This document shows positions 8,377-16,753 of a stretch of 64,000 bases of DNA, one piece after another (the stretch's first letter is position 1; each line of letters begins with the position of its first letter). The notes under the pieces were generated by a model that saw nothing but the letters and a program-made list of their open reading frames with translations, had not been told where the DNA came from and ran no database searches. The stretch lies in NCBI RefSeq assembly GCF_036014175.1, contig NZ_CP107917.1:7998001-8062000 (forward strand). Reading direction: 5' to 3'. The position numbers were made by a program, and so were the translations under genes. The DNA comes from Streptomyces sp. NBC_00443 (lineage in GTDB: Bacteria; Actinomycetota; Actinomycetes; Streptomycetales; Streptomycetaceae).

Positions 8377-9411
8377 ATGAGACGAACCGCGATGCTGGTC
8401 AGCGCCCTGAGCCTCGCCGCACTGGGTGCCACCGTCGGACCGGCGCAGGCGGGGCCCGCCCCCGCCGACAGCGAGACCCGCGCCACCACCTTCTCCGACC
8501 AGGAGCAGGACACCGCCCTGGAGTTCTGGACCGACGCCCGGCTGAACGCCGCCAAGGAGATGGCCGTGCCGGCCGCCGTCCCGGAGGCGCCGGCCGGCAC
8601 GCCGTCCGTCACGTCTTCCGTCGATGACGGCGGACCGCGGATGGCCGTCCCGTCGGTGGTCTTCCCGGACGCGCAGACCACGGCGTCCGCCGCCGGCGAG
8701 ACGCCGGTGTCCACGCTCGCCTCCAAGCCCAAGGCCTGGAAGCGGGGCGGGCTGATCAGCAGGACCGCGGGCAAGGTGTTCTTCGAGAACGCCGCCGGCG
8801 GCCTGTTCGCCTGCTCGGCCACCGTCGCCAACAGCAAGAACAAGTCGGTCGTCCTCACCGCCGGGCACTGCGTGGTGGACGCCCGCACCGGCGAGGTCTT
8901 CCGCAAGTGGATCTTCATCCCGGGCTACCACAAGGGCGAGCGCCCGCACGGCACCTTCACCGCGAAGAAGCTCTTCCACCTGAAGTCCTATGTGTCCAGC
9001 CAGGGCAACGCCAACTGGGACGTCGCGTTCGCCACCCTGCGCAAGCGTGACGGCCGTCCGTTGGCCAAGATCGTGGGTGGTGCGCAGGGCATCAAGTTCA
9101 ATGCCCCGAACGGGCGGTACGTCCATTCCTTCGGCTACGGCGGTTCGCGCGCCGAGGGCGACGGCGAGCGGCTGAACCACTGCCAGGGCAAGGAACATCG
9201 CGACCTCGGGCGCCCCGGCTCCACCATGTGGGGCATCGACTGCGTGCAGACCGGCGGATCCAGCGGCGGTGCCTTCCTCGCCGAGTTCAAGGTCGACAAC
9301 GGTGTCGGTGTTCTGGTCGGCAACATCGCCGTCGGCACGGACGTCAGCGAGTACCACCCGCGTCTCGGCGACCGCGCCCGCAAGCTCTACAAGGCCGCGA
9401 GCAGGGCCTGA
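8377..9411 (+). CDS. Secreted trypsin-like (S1) serine protease with propeptide
   Basis: A 344-residue secreted protease. A Sec signal covers about 1-25 (cut near AQA-GP). About 100 residues of Ala/Pro-rich propeptide follow, then the protease domain from about 125. The triad is visible: TAGHC (His164), NWDVAF (Asp215) and GGSSGG (Ser296). It resembles the V8/glutamyl-endopeptidase-like branch of S1, though specificity is not clear from sequence. ATG 8377 was chosen for the signal peptide and the GGAG at 8365. It is bounded by a hairpin on each side, so it is probably its own transcription unit. Confidence 0.9.
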   Translation: MRRTAMLVSALSLAALGATVGPAQAGPAPADSETRATTFSDQEQDTALEFWTDARLNAAKEMAVPAAVPEAPAGTPSVTSSVDDGGPRMAVPSVVFPDAQTTASAAGETPVSTLASKPKAWKRGGLISRTAGKVFFENAAGGLFACSATVANSKNKSVVLTAGHCVVDARTGEVFRKWIFIPGYHKGERPHGTFTAKKLFHLKSYVSSQGNANWDVAFATLRKRDGRPLAKIVGGAQGIKFNAPNGRYVHSFGYGGSRAEGDGERLNHCQGKEHRDLGRPGSTMWGIDCVQTGGSSGGAFLAEFKVDNGVGVLVGNIAVGTDVSEYHPRLGDRARKLYKAASRA

Positions 9412-9472
9412 TCCCAGCCCGGGGCCGGCGTCCGGGCGGCGTCCTCTCCTGTCTGCGCCTCTGGGCTCCCCG

Positions 9473-9525
9473 GAACACCGGGCGTCGTCACGGGTTTTCG
9501 TGCCGACGCCCGGTGTTCTATTCTT
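9473..9525 (+). terminator. Terminator after the S1 protease
   Basis: A 15-bp perfect stem (9473-9487 with 9504-9518) carries a nested CACG/CGTG inner stem and is followed by the T-rich TATTCTT. Confidence 0.8.
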
Positions 9526-9527
9526 GC

Positions 9528-9563
9528 GCGCCGGATTAATTGGCCGCAGCGCCGGAATAATTG
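9528..9563 (+). promoter_or_regulatory. Two 15-bp direct repeats, 21 bp apart, upstream of the sulfatase
   Basis: GCGCCGGATTAATTG at 9528 and GCGCCGGAATAATTG at 9549 differ at one base. They repeat with a period of exactly two helical turns. This is the usual geometry of a dimeric OmpR/PhoP-type activator site, and the AT-rich cores stand out in this genome. The repeats lie 55-90 bp before the sulfatase start. Confidence 0.5.
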
Positions 9564-9617
9564 CGCCAGCACTTATGGATGTTGACCGGCGCGGAATCCG
9601 GCTGCCACGCTTTCGGT

Positions 9618-11120
9618 ATGATTCGTACTCGTCAATTACTGGCCCTGATAGTCGGCGGAGTGGCACTGGCTCTGGCCGCTCCGAGCGGAATGGGCGGGAC
9701 AATGAACAGTCCCGCCGTCACCGCGCAGCCGGTCGCGGCCGCGGCGGAAAAGCCGAACATTGTCTTCGTCCTCACCGACGACATGTCCTCGAACCTCCTG
9801 CCGTACATGCCGGAGGTCCAGAAACTCCGGTCGCAGGGAACGACGTTCAGCGACTTCGTGGTCAGCAACTCACTCTGCTGCCCGTCCCGGGCGTCCATCT
9901 TCACCGGCCGGTACCCGCACAACACGGGAGTCCTCAGCAACGACGGGCCGAACGGCGGGTTCGGCGCCTTCCGCAGCAGCGGGGAGGAGCGGGACACCTT
10001 CGCCACGGCCCTTCAGGCCAAGGGCTACCGCACCGCCATGATGGGCAAGTACCTCAACGGCTACGGTCCCACCGACAGCGTCGGGGGCCAGAAGCCGTAC
10101 GTACCGCCGGGCTGGAACCAGTGGGACGTCGTCGGCGGCGGCTACCAGGGCTACGACTACAAGCTCGCCCACAACCACAGGATCGAGTCGTACGGCCACA
10201 GGCCCAAGGACTACCTGACCGACGTGCTGAGCAAGAAGGGCACGGCGTTCGTCAGGAAGTCCGCGGCGGCGAACAAGCCGTTCCTGCTGGAGATCGCGCT
10301 CTTCACGCCACACGGCCCCTCCACGCCGGCGCCCCGGCACGAGAACGCCTTCCCCGGCCTCAATGCCCCGCGCAGCCCCGCGTTCGACACACTGCCGACC
10401 AACGCCCCGTCGTGGCTGGCCCGGCAGGACCGGCTGACCCAGCGTGAGAAGAGCACGATCGACCGGAAGTTCCGCAAGCGCGCCCAGGCGCTCCAGTCGG
10501 TCGACGGGATGATCGGGAATCTGCGCAACGCCCTGACCAGCGCCGGCGTCGCCGACAACACGTACATCGTGTTCGGCTCCGACAACGGCTTCCACCTGGG
10601 CGAGTACCGCCTCAAGGCGGGTAAGCAGACCGCCTTCGACACCGACGTCCGGGTACCGCTGGTGATCGCCGGACCCGGTGTCGCGGCAGGCAGGACGAGC
10701 AACGCCCAGGTGTCGAACATCGACCTCGCGCCCACCTTCCAGCGGATCGGCGGCGCCCCGGTGTCGTCCCGGGTGGACGGGCACAGCCTGCTCCCGCTTC
10801 TGGACGGTGGCTCCGACGCCAACTGGCGCACGACCAACCTGATCGAACACCGCCACGCCGACAAGTCGCCGGGCGACCCCGACAACGACGGCGGGGAGAG
10901 CATCAGCCCGCCGAACTACCACGTCCTGCGCACCGACTCCTACACCTACGTCGAGTACGGCAGCGGAGCGAGGGAGTACTACGACCTCCGCACCGACCCC
11001 TACCAGCTGCACAACACCGTGGGGCAGCTCGGCGGGGCCCGTCTGGAGAAGCTGCACGACGCCTTGACGCGACTCAAGAACTGCCGTGGCGACGGCTGTT
11101 GGAGCGCCGGGAAGTCGTAG
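9618..11120 (+). CDS. Secreted formylglycine sulfatase (N-acetylglucosamine-6-sulfatase-like)
   Basis: A 500-residue exported sulfatase. The signal peptide runs to about residue 43. TDD near 53-55 supplies metal ligands. The CCPSR motif (87-91) is a CxPSR formylglycine site, so activation needs a formylglycine-generating enzyme encoded elsewhere. FGSDNGFHLGEYRLKAGK holds the later active-site residues. The closest overall type is arylsulfatase/GlcNAc-6-sulfatase; a sulfated wall or matrix polysaccharide is the likely target, by inference. Leucine codon 7 is TTA (9636-9638), so synthesis should depend on the bldA tRNA. Two 15-bp direct repeats lie upstream. The ribosome site is poor. Confidence 0.88.
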   Translation: MIRTRQLLALIVGGVALALAAPSGMGGTMNSPAVTAQPVAAAAEKPNIVFVLTDDMSSNLLPYMPEVQKLRSQGTTFSDFVVSNSLCCPSRASIFTGRYPHNTGVLSNDGPNGGFGAFRSSGEERDTFATALQAKGYRTAMMGKYLNGYGPTDSVGGQKPYVPPGWNQWDVVGGGYQGYDYKLAHNHRIESYGHRPKDYLTDVLSKKGTAFVRKSAAANKPFLLEIALFTPHGPSTPAPRHENAFPGLNAPRSPAFDTLPTNAPSWLARQDRLTQREKSTIDRKFRKRAQALQSVDGMIGNLRNALTSAGVADNTYIVFGSDNGFHLGEYRLKAGKQTAFDTDVRVPLVIAGPGVAAGRTSNAQVSNIDLAPTFQRIGGAPVSSRVDGHSLLPLLDGGSDANWRTTNLIEHRHADKSPGDPDNDGGESISPPNYHVLRTDSYTYVEYGSGAREYYDLRTDPYQLHNTVGQLGGARLEKLHDALTRLKNCRGDGCWSAGKS

Positions 11121-11208
11121 AACCTCGCCTGGAGACGCCCCCGCCGCGTAGTGTTGGCGGGGGCCGTCCGCGGACACCGGACGGGCCGGGTCGTCCGGAG
11201 TCGGCGGA

Positions 11209-11307
11209 GTGCGGGTGCCAGGTCACGCGGGGCGAGTACTGATGATCGACGAGGGTTTCGTGCTGCGTACGGATGCCGGTGAGCGGACGACCGGTGGCGG
11301 CCGGTGA
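11209..11307 (+). pseudogene. Internally deleted OmpR-family response regulator (remnant)
   Basis: GTG 11209, preceded by GGCGGA, opens a 32-residue frame. It reads AGRVLMIDE, which resembles the first beta-strand and acidic pocket of a receiver domain, and continues directly into GFVLRTDAGER, which resembles the winged-helix C-terminus. The intact regulator at 14016 begins with AGRVLVADDD and ends with GFVLRVNNGPA. The stop overlaps the kinase start as GTGA, the normal coupling of such pairs. I infer an in-frame deletion of about 200 codons that kept translational coupling. A real tiny gene is less likely. Confidence 0.55.
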
Positions 11308-12791
11308 AACTCTCCACCCGGCTCGCCTTCACCGTAGGCGGCGGCGTACCCGTGTTGATCGTGGCCTGCGGGTGGCTGCTGCTGAGCCTGATAACCGACG
11401 ACCTCCGCCAGCAGCAGGACGCCCAACTACAGGCTCGTGCCACCGTCGTGGCCAAGAACACCAAGAACTACCTGGACGCGGCCGGGACCGGCCAGCCGGT
11501 CGTCGAGGAGGTCCGCCGGCAGCGGCTCATCAAGTCCACCAGCGGCATGGGCGTATGGGTCGCCGGGCCCACCGGCACGCTGCGAGCCGGTCCCCAAGTC
11601 CCGCCCGCACAGCTGCCGTACGGCGCCCCGAAGCCGCTGAAGGTGACCGTCGAAGGCCGGGACTGGCTGGTGCTGTCGCTGCCCGTCGCGATCGACCGGA
11701 AACGGGACCGGCCCAACCTGTGGCTGTTCTCACCGGACACCGTCGAGGAGGAGCTGGCGTTGGTGCGCCAGCGTGTGTACGCCGGGGCCGCGCTGGCCCT
11801 GCCACTGGCGGGAGCGGTCGCCTGGGCCATCGCCGACCAGGCGGTGTTGCCGCTGCGCCGGCTGCAACGGCGTACCAGCGGACTCGACCCGCGCACCAGC
11901 TCCGCGCGGCTGGAGCACCGCCCCACCCGCATCGCCGAGGTCGACGACCTCGCGCTCACCTTGCAGACAGTGCTCAGCCGCTACGACGAGCAGGTGTCAC
12001 GTACCGCGGAGGCGTTGGCCACGGCCAGGTCGTTCGCGGCGGCGGCCTCCCACGAGCTGCGTTCGCCACTCACGAGCATCCGCGCCAACCTGGACGTCCT
12101 GGCTGGCCCGTTCGAGCTCGACCGGGAGGAACGGGCGGAGGTGCTGGCCGAGTTGGTGGCCGAGCAGGAGAGGCTGGTCGGCCTGCTCACGATGCTGCGG
12201 ACTCTGGCGCAGGGCGATCTGGTCGAGGCGGAGGCCTTCGCGCCGCTGGACCTGGGGGAGTTGGTGCACTCCTGCGTCGACGGGCTGCGCCGCGCCCACC
12301 CCGGGACCGAGGTGTCCGTGCGGGCGGCGTCGGGCCTGATCGTGCACGGCTGGGCGGAGGGGCTGCGCTCGGCGGTGGACAACCTGCTGACCAACGCCCG
12401 GGTGCACGGCAGGGTCGGCGCACGTGCCGCCAGCGTCGCGGTGACCCTGAGGCAGTCCGGCCGGCCGGGCGAGCGGATCGCGGTACTCACCGTGGACGAT
12501 GACGGCCCCGGGGTCCCGCCCGAGCGCCGGGAGAAGATCTTCGAACGGTTCTGGCGCGGTCCGGACAGCCCGGGCTCCGGGCTGGGCCTCACCCTCGTCG
12601 CCCAGCAGGTCACCCTGCACCAGGGGCAGGTCTCGATGTCGGACCGCCCGGACGTGCTGGGCGGCACACGCTGCGAGGTACGGCTGCCGCTGACCGGCGT
12701 GCGGGAGTTCGAGCACACACTGCCGTTGCTTCGCCGCGACTGGCTGAGCGGCACGGCTGAGGCGTCCGGCATCAATGCCGCCCGAGGCTGA
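11304..12791 (+). CDS. Two-component sensor histidine kinase (HAMP type)
   Basis: A 495-residue inner-membrane kinase. TM1 is at about 8-31, an extracytoplasmic sensor at 32-157 and TM2 at 158-178, followed by a HAMP-like linker. The H-box SHELRSPLTSI places phospho-acceptor His250. The N-box is NLLTNARVHG, G1 is DDDGPGVP, the F-box FERFWRG and G2 GSGLGLTL. It starts at GTG 11304, overlapping the stop of a deleted response-regulator remnant. Its natural partner is therefore missing in place. The unpaired OmpR-type regulator at 14016 is the obvious candidate partner. The signal is unknown; the context suggests wall fragments or developmental stress. Confidence 0.92.
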   Translation: MKLSTRLAFTVGGGVPVLIVACGWLLLSLITDDLRQQQDAQLQARATVVAKNTKNYLDAAGTGQPVVEEVRRQRLIKSTSGMGVWVAGPTGTLRAGPQVPPAQLPYGAPKPLKVTVEGRDWLVLSLPVAIDRKRDRPNLWLFSPDTVEEELALVRQRVYAGAALALPLAGAVAWAIADQAVLPLRRLQRRTSGLDPRTSSARLEHRPTRIAEVDDLALTLQTVLSRYDEQVSRTAEALATARSFAAAASHELRSPLTSIRANLDVLAGPFELDREERAEVLAELVAEQERLVGLLTMLRTLAQGDLVEAEAFAPLDLGELVHSCVDGLRRAHPGTEVSVRAASGLIVHGWAEGLRSAVDNLLTNARVHGRVGARAASVAVTLRQSGRPGERIAVLTVDDDGPGVPPERREKIFERFWRGPDSPGSGLGLTLVAQQVTLHQGQVSMSDRPDVLGGTRCEVRLPLTGVREFEHTLPLLRRDWLSGTAEASGINAARG

Positions 12792-12804
12792 TTCCTGCCG
12801 GCTC

Positions 12805-12833
12805 GAATTCACCCGACCCGGGGTCGGGAATTC
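12805..12833. terminator. Hairpin after the histidine kinase
   Basis: GAATTC-A-CCCGACC pairs with GGTCGGGAATTC around a CGG loop, with one bulged A. It sits 14 bp after the kinase stop. No T-run follows. Confidence 0.5.
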
Positions 12834-12953
12834 AGGGGTCGGTAATTCCCGTGCTGAATTAATCCCGCCCGGCGTCGATTTTTCCCGCAGGGATTCCTTG
12901 AGAACGGCGCCTCCTCCTTGTCATGGTTCCGGAGAGAGCTGTCGGACCCGAGA

Positions 12954-13886
12954 GTGAGAGGAACGCCGACGTTGGACGGAACCACCGCGGTGGCCCACAC
13001 GATGTGGCGTGCGCTGCACGTGCGGAAGCGGACGCTGGGCAAGGGCGTGCACACGCTTCCGGTACCGCCGTCTGCGGGAATCGGGCTGAGTGTGCACGTG
13101 AGCGGTATTCTCGCCGTCCACGGGGGCCGCGGGGACACGCGGGAGACGATCCTGCTGCCGGAGGACGTCTGCGTCACACCAGCGGAACCGAACCGGCCGC
13201 TGGTCGTGTCGCCGAGAGGGAACAGGCCCGCCGTGATCGCGTCCCTCGCCATTCCCGAGGCCATGGTGCGCCGGCTCGGCGGAGAGGAATTCCGGATGGG
13301 GGAGCGCCAGTCCCCGCACCCCTGTCCGGCTGTCACCTCCGACCCGGTGCTCGCAGAAATGGTGAAGGCGGTGGTGACCGCCAGCGAAATCGGTGCCGAC
13401 GACGTGTACGCGGACTCGGCGGCGCGTTTCATCCTCGCCCACCTTCGCATTCCGCGGTCGCGCGCCGTCGCCCCGAAGGAGCCGGCGGGCGGTCTCACAC
13501 AGCGGCAACTGGAGACCATCACCTCGTACATGCGGGCCAACTTCGCGCGGCCCATCACCCTGGACGATCTCGCCGCCCTGGTCTCCTTCAGCCGCTTTCA
13601 CTTCCTGCGCTGCTTCAAGAACGCCACGGGCGCAACGCCCTACCGGTATCTCACCGAGCTGAGGATCGCCTGGGCGCGAACGCACCTGGAGAACGGCACC
13701 GAGACCATCGCGGCCATAGGCCAGCGCTGCGGCTTCTCGGGCTCCGAGCACTTCTCCCGGAGCTTCCGCCGGGTCATGGGCTGCACACCGTCGCAGTACC
13801 GCACGATGCGGCCCGAGTTGCCCGCAGCCTCGTCCTCGTCCCTTGGGAGCTGGCGGAGTCCGGGGCCCATCATTACCCCGCTGTGA
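12954..13886 (+). CDS. AraC-family transcriptional regulator
   Basis: About 310 residues. The C-terminal 110 form the double helix-turn-helix DNA-binding domain: RPITLDDLAALVSFSRFHF, then RCGFSGSEHFSRSFRRVMG and TPSQYR. The N-terminal half is a poorly conserved ligand-binding region resembling cupin-type AraC sensors. The start is uncertain: GTG 12954 has GGAGAG upstream, while TTG 12918 and TTG 12972 (after AGAGGAA) are also in frame. It lies between the kinase and an HxlR fragment, and is a candidate local regulator of the secreted hydrolases. Confidence 0.85.
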   Translation: MRGTPTLDGTTAVAHTMWRALHVRKRTLGKGVHTLPVPPSAGIGLSVHVSGILAVHGGRGDTRETILLPEDVCVTPAEPNRPLVVSPRGNRPAVIASLAIPEAMVRRLGGEEFRMGERQSPHPCPAVTSDPVLAEMVKAVVTASEIGADDVYADSAARFILAHLRIPRSRAVAPKEPAGGLTQRQLETITSYMRANFARPITLDDLAALVSFSRFHFLRCFKNATGATPYRYLTELRIAWARTHLENGTETIAAIGQRCGFSGSEHFSRSFRRVMGCTPSQYRTMRPELPAASSSSLGSWRSPGPIITPL

Positions 13887-13887
13887 G

Positions 13888-13968
13888 CGGGAGTTGGAGG
13901 GCGTGAGTGAAAAGATGCTCAGGCAGACACTCCGCGCGCTGGAGCGGGACGGTCGATCAGTCCTATGA
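13888..13968 (+). pseudogene. HxlR-family regulator fragment
   Basis: Starting two bases after the AraC stop, one frame reads RELEGVSEKMLRQTLRALERDG and then stops at 13966-13968. This matches the recognition-helix region of HxlR winged-helix regulators (GVSEKML.QTLR.LE.DG). The domain before and after it is missing, so it is a gene remnant. Confidence 0.5.
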
Positions 13969-14015
13969 GTGACGTCAGCCCGCAGGCGTGGGCAACGCCC
14001 TGAGAGGAGCGACGC

Positions 14016-14714
14016 ATGGCCGGCAGGGCCGGACGAGTTCTCGTGGCCGACGACGACGTGAGCACGCGGCGCTCGCTGGAACGCGGACTCCGGCTCGGGG
14101 GATTCGAGGTGGCGCTGGCCGGTGACGGTCGTTCCGCGATGGAGCTGATGGACAGACTCCGTCCGGACATCGTGGTCCTCGATGTCTGCATGCCCGAGAT
14201 GAGCGGCATCGACGTGTGCCGGACACTGCGTGAGAACGGGGACGACGTGCCCGTCCTCATGCTCTCCGGGCTGGACGAAGTGGCCGACAGGATCGCCGGG
14301 TTGCGGGCCGGCGGCGACGACTACCTGGTCAAGCCCTTCGCGCTCCAGGAACTGACGCTGCGCCTGCACGCCCTCCTGCGCCGCCGCCCTCCCGCCGCGA
14401 ACGACCGGGTCCAGGTCGGCGGCCTGGTCGTGGAACCGTCCGCCCGCCAGGCATGGCTGGACGGGCAGCCCCTGCACCTGACGCCCCGTGAGTTCCACCT
14501 CCTGGAGATGCTGGCCCGGAACGCGGGCCTCGTCCTGACCCGCGGTCAGCTCCTCGAACACGTCTGGGGCTACGACGCCCGCGTCCGTACCGACGCCGTG
14601 GACACGTTCGTCAGCTATCTGAGGCGCAAGACAGAGGCAGACGGGCGGCCCCGCATCCTGCACACCGTGCGCGGTGTCGGATTCGTGCTCCGCGTGAACA
14701 ACGGCCCGGCCTGA
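14016..14714 (+). CDS. OmpR/PhoB-family response regulator, no adjacent kinase
   Basis: A 232-residue DNA-binding regulator. The receiver domain covers 1-120 with the acidic pocket ADDD, phospho-acceptor Asp56 in LDVCMP and Lys106 in YLVKPF. The winged-helix effector domain (130-232) includes LTPREFHLLEMLARNAGLVLTR and RRKTEADGRPRILHTVRGVGF. GAGAGGAG lies nine bases before ATG 14016. No kinase follows; the kinase at 11304 lacks its own regulator, so the two probably pair. The direct repeats ahead of the sulfatase fit this family's binding geometry. Confidence 0.92.
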   Translation: MAGRAGRVLVADDDVSTRRSLERGLRLGGFEVALAGDGRSAMELMDRLRPDIVVLDVCMPEMSGIDVCRTLRENGDDVPVLMLSGLDEVADRIAGLRAGGDDYLVKPFALQELTLRLHALLRRRPPAANDRVQVGGLVVEPSARQAWLDGQPLHLTPREFHLLEMLARNAGLVLTRGQLLEHVWGYDARVRTDAVDTFVSYLRRKTEADGRPRILHTVRGVGFVLRVNNGPA

Positions 14715-14836
14715 CTGCCTGCTCGCGCGCTGGGAAGGGGCGGTTCAGGAGGGGGCCCGATCACAAGGAATCCACAAGAACGGTCCCTAATTTCCTCCCT
14801 GCGGCAGGCCGGTTCTGCCGCGAGGAGGGGGCAGAA

Positions 14837-16105
14837 GTGCCGAACGCGACACGCAACACCACATGGGCACGGAAACAGTACGGGGATCAGATGCTGCGCT
14901 TGCTCCGCGAGTTCGGCCCGCTGACACGGAGCGAGCTGGGGCAGCTGTCCGGGCTGTCGCGCACGACGCTGTACGAGGTGGTCAGCAGGCTCGTGGACAG
15001 TGGCCAGGTGATCGCCGCGGTGCCGGACAGCACTCCACGCAGGCGCGGGCGCCCGGCGGAGAAGCTGGTTCTGAACTCCGAGGCGGGCCGGGTGCTCGGC
15101 ATCGACTTCGGGCGGCGGACCGTACGCGTGGTGGCGGTGGCAGGGGACCGCGACGACTTGCGGCGCGACCACTTGGAGCGCCACGGCCTGGAGCGCCACG
15201 GCCCGAAGCGCCGCGTCCAGGAGCACGACGTCATCGGTACGGCGCGTGAAAGGCATTCCCCCACGGCCCCGTGGCCGGACCGCATCGCCATCGCGCGCAG
15301 GCTCGCCGGCACCCTGACCGGTGGACGGCTGCGACTCGACGCCCTGAACGGTGTGGGAGTCGCAGTGACGCGCCCGGCAACCGACTCGCCGGCCGCGCTC
15401 GACCAGCGGGCCATGGCGGTGATGATGGGCCGCAGTTTCGGCACACGGGTGCGGTTCGACAACTCCGCGCGGCTCGCGGCCCTGGCCGAGACGGTCTGGG
15501 GCGCGGCCCAGGGACAGCGAGACGTGCTCTACCTGGAACTCTCGGACCCGGTCGGTGGGGCGCTGGTGAGCGGTGGCGTGCTGCACCGTGGCGCGCACGG
15601 CCGGTCGGGGGAGTTCGGGCACATCAGCGCGGAGCCCGGAGGCGCGCCATGCCCCTGCGGCGGCCAGGGCTGTCTGCAGACCTTCGCCTCGACCACGGCC
15701 ATGCTGGACGCGTACCGACCCGGGGCGGAATTACCGGACTTGGTGGCCGCCTTGGGTTCCGGAGATCCGGCCGCCCACGCTGTGCTGCAGCGGGCCGGCA
15801 CACACGTGGGAAGGGTGCTCGCCGGTCTGGTCAACGCACTCGAACCCGGCATCGTCGTCGTGGGCGGTGAACTCGTCACCGCAGGCCCGACCCTGATGGA
15901 GTCGGTGCGGCGTGAACTGCTGGCGAACGTCGTGCGGTGCGGCTCGCGGCCCTCGCTGCTCGTCCGGCCCGCGGAGTTGGGCGACCACGCCGCCGCCCTC
16001 GGAGCCGCGTCACTCCTGCGGCAGCCCGGCAGGGCTCCTTCGCATTCCGTCGGAAAGGGGCTTGGCGCGGCGGACAGGATGTCGGGCGGCCTGCGCGCGA
16101 ATTAA
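14837..16105 (+). CDS. ROK-family transcriptional repressor/sugar sensor
   Basis: A 422-residue regulator. A winged helix-turn-helix lies at about 18-62 (GPLTRSELGQLSGLSRTTLYEVVSRL in outline). It is followed by a ROK actin-like ATPase/sugar domain from about 83 with GIDFGRRTVRV and the zinc motif CPCGGQGCLQT. A charged insertion at 105-130 contains a short repeat, LERHG twice. ROK repressors typically sense sugars such as N-acetylglucosamine, cellobiose or other oligosaccharides, and this one is well placed to control the hydrolase block. A TTA codon (15731-15733) suggests dependence on bldA. Start GTG 14837 has GAGGAGGGG upstream. Confidence 0.9.
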   Translation: MPNATRNTTWARKQYGDQMLRLLREFGPLTRSELGQLSGLSRTTLYEVVSRLVDSGQVIAAVPDSTPRRRGRPAEKLVLNSEAGRVLGIDFGRRTVRVVAVAGDRDDLRRDHLERHGLERHGPKRRVQEHDVIGTARERHSPTAPWPDRIAIARRLAGTLTGGRLRLDALNGVGVAVTRPATDSPAALDQRAMAVMMGRSFGTRVRFDNSARLAALAETVWGAAQGQRDVLYLELSDPVGGALVSGGVLHRGAHGRSGEFGHISAEPGGAPCPCGGQGCLQTFASTTAMLDAYRPGAELPDLVAALGSGDPAAHAVLQRAGTHVGRVLAGLVNALEPGIVVVGGELVTAGPTLMESVRRELLANVVRCGSRPSLLVRPAELGDHAAALGAASLLRQPGRAPSHSVGKGLGAADRMSGGLRAN

Positions 16106-16117
16106 AGGTCGGCGGAA

Positions 16118-16146
16118 CCGGATTAAATTGACCGCATTCAATCCGG
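16118..16146 (+). promoter_or_regulatory. Inverted repeat and shared TTGACCGCATTCA box upstream of the CAP gene
   Basis: CCGGATT (16118-16124) and AATCCGG (16140-16146) form a 7-bp inverted repeat. The 13-bp TTGACCGCATTCA (16128-16140) inside it recurs with one change at 5645-5657 ahead of the GH64 glucanase (TTGACCGCGTTCA). It could be a common operator or a shared -35 region; neither is proven. Confidence 0.4.
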
Positions 16147-16237
16147 AATGGAAAGCTCACATGAGTCGAATCAGCGCTCGGCTCGCGCAGTTCGGGCTGC
16201 TCATCACCCGAAACTCCGACCAGACGGGACGGAAAGA

Positions 16238-16735
16238 ATGCACATATCCAGGTACCTCGCCACGGTACTGACGGTCACCGCGGCCACCACCGCGTTGTCG
16301 GCCGTATCCACCGCGTCGGCATCGGCGGCACCCTCCGCCGAATCGCTGCGAGCCGGCGTGTTAGAACTGACGAACGCCGAACGGGTCAAAGCCGGTTGCC
16401 CCAAGCTGAAGAAGAGCCCCGCGCTCGCCAAGGCCGCCCAGCGGCACTCCGCCGACATGGCCAGGCACAACTTCGTCGGCCACGACGGCTCCAACGGCAG
16501 CACGATGGTGACCAGGGCCAGGGCGGCAGGCTACACCGGCTTCAGCTCGCTCGCGGAGAACGTCGCCGCGGGCCAGAAGAGCGCCGCCGCGGTCGTGAAG
16601 GGCTGGATGCGGTCCCCGGGGCACCGGGCCAACATTCTCAACTGCTCGCTCAAGCATCTGGGCGTCGGCTACGTGAAGAAGTCAAATACCGCTCACGGGA
16701 CTTACTGGACGCAGGACTTCGGCGCCAAGTTCTGA
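16238..16735 (+). CDS. Secreted CAP/SCP-domain protein
   Basis: A 165-residue exported protein: Sec signal to about residue 31 (ASA-AP), then one CAP domain (about 38-165). Family hallmarks are ELTNAERVKAG, KAAQRHSADMA, SLAENVAAG, SPGHRANILN and GVGYV. The His and Glu residues of the CAP cavity are present. Bacterial CAP proteins are secreted and often stress- or wall-associated; their activity is poorly defined. Codon 42 is TTA (16361-16363), so it is a bldA candidate. Start ATG 16238 has GACGGAAAG just upstream. The next gene begins 18 bp later. Confidence 0.88.
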   Translation: MHISRYLATVLTVTAATTALSAVSTASASAAPSAESLRAGVLELTNAERVKAGCPKLKKSPALAKAAQRHSADMARHNFVGHDGSNGSTMVTRARAAGYTGFSSLAENVAAGQKSAAAVVKGWMRSPGHRANILNCSLKHLGVGYVKKSNTAHGTYWTQDFGAKF

Positions 16736-16753
16736 CCCGGGAGCGTGGAAGTC

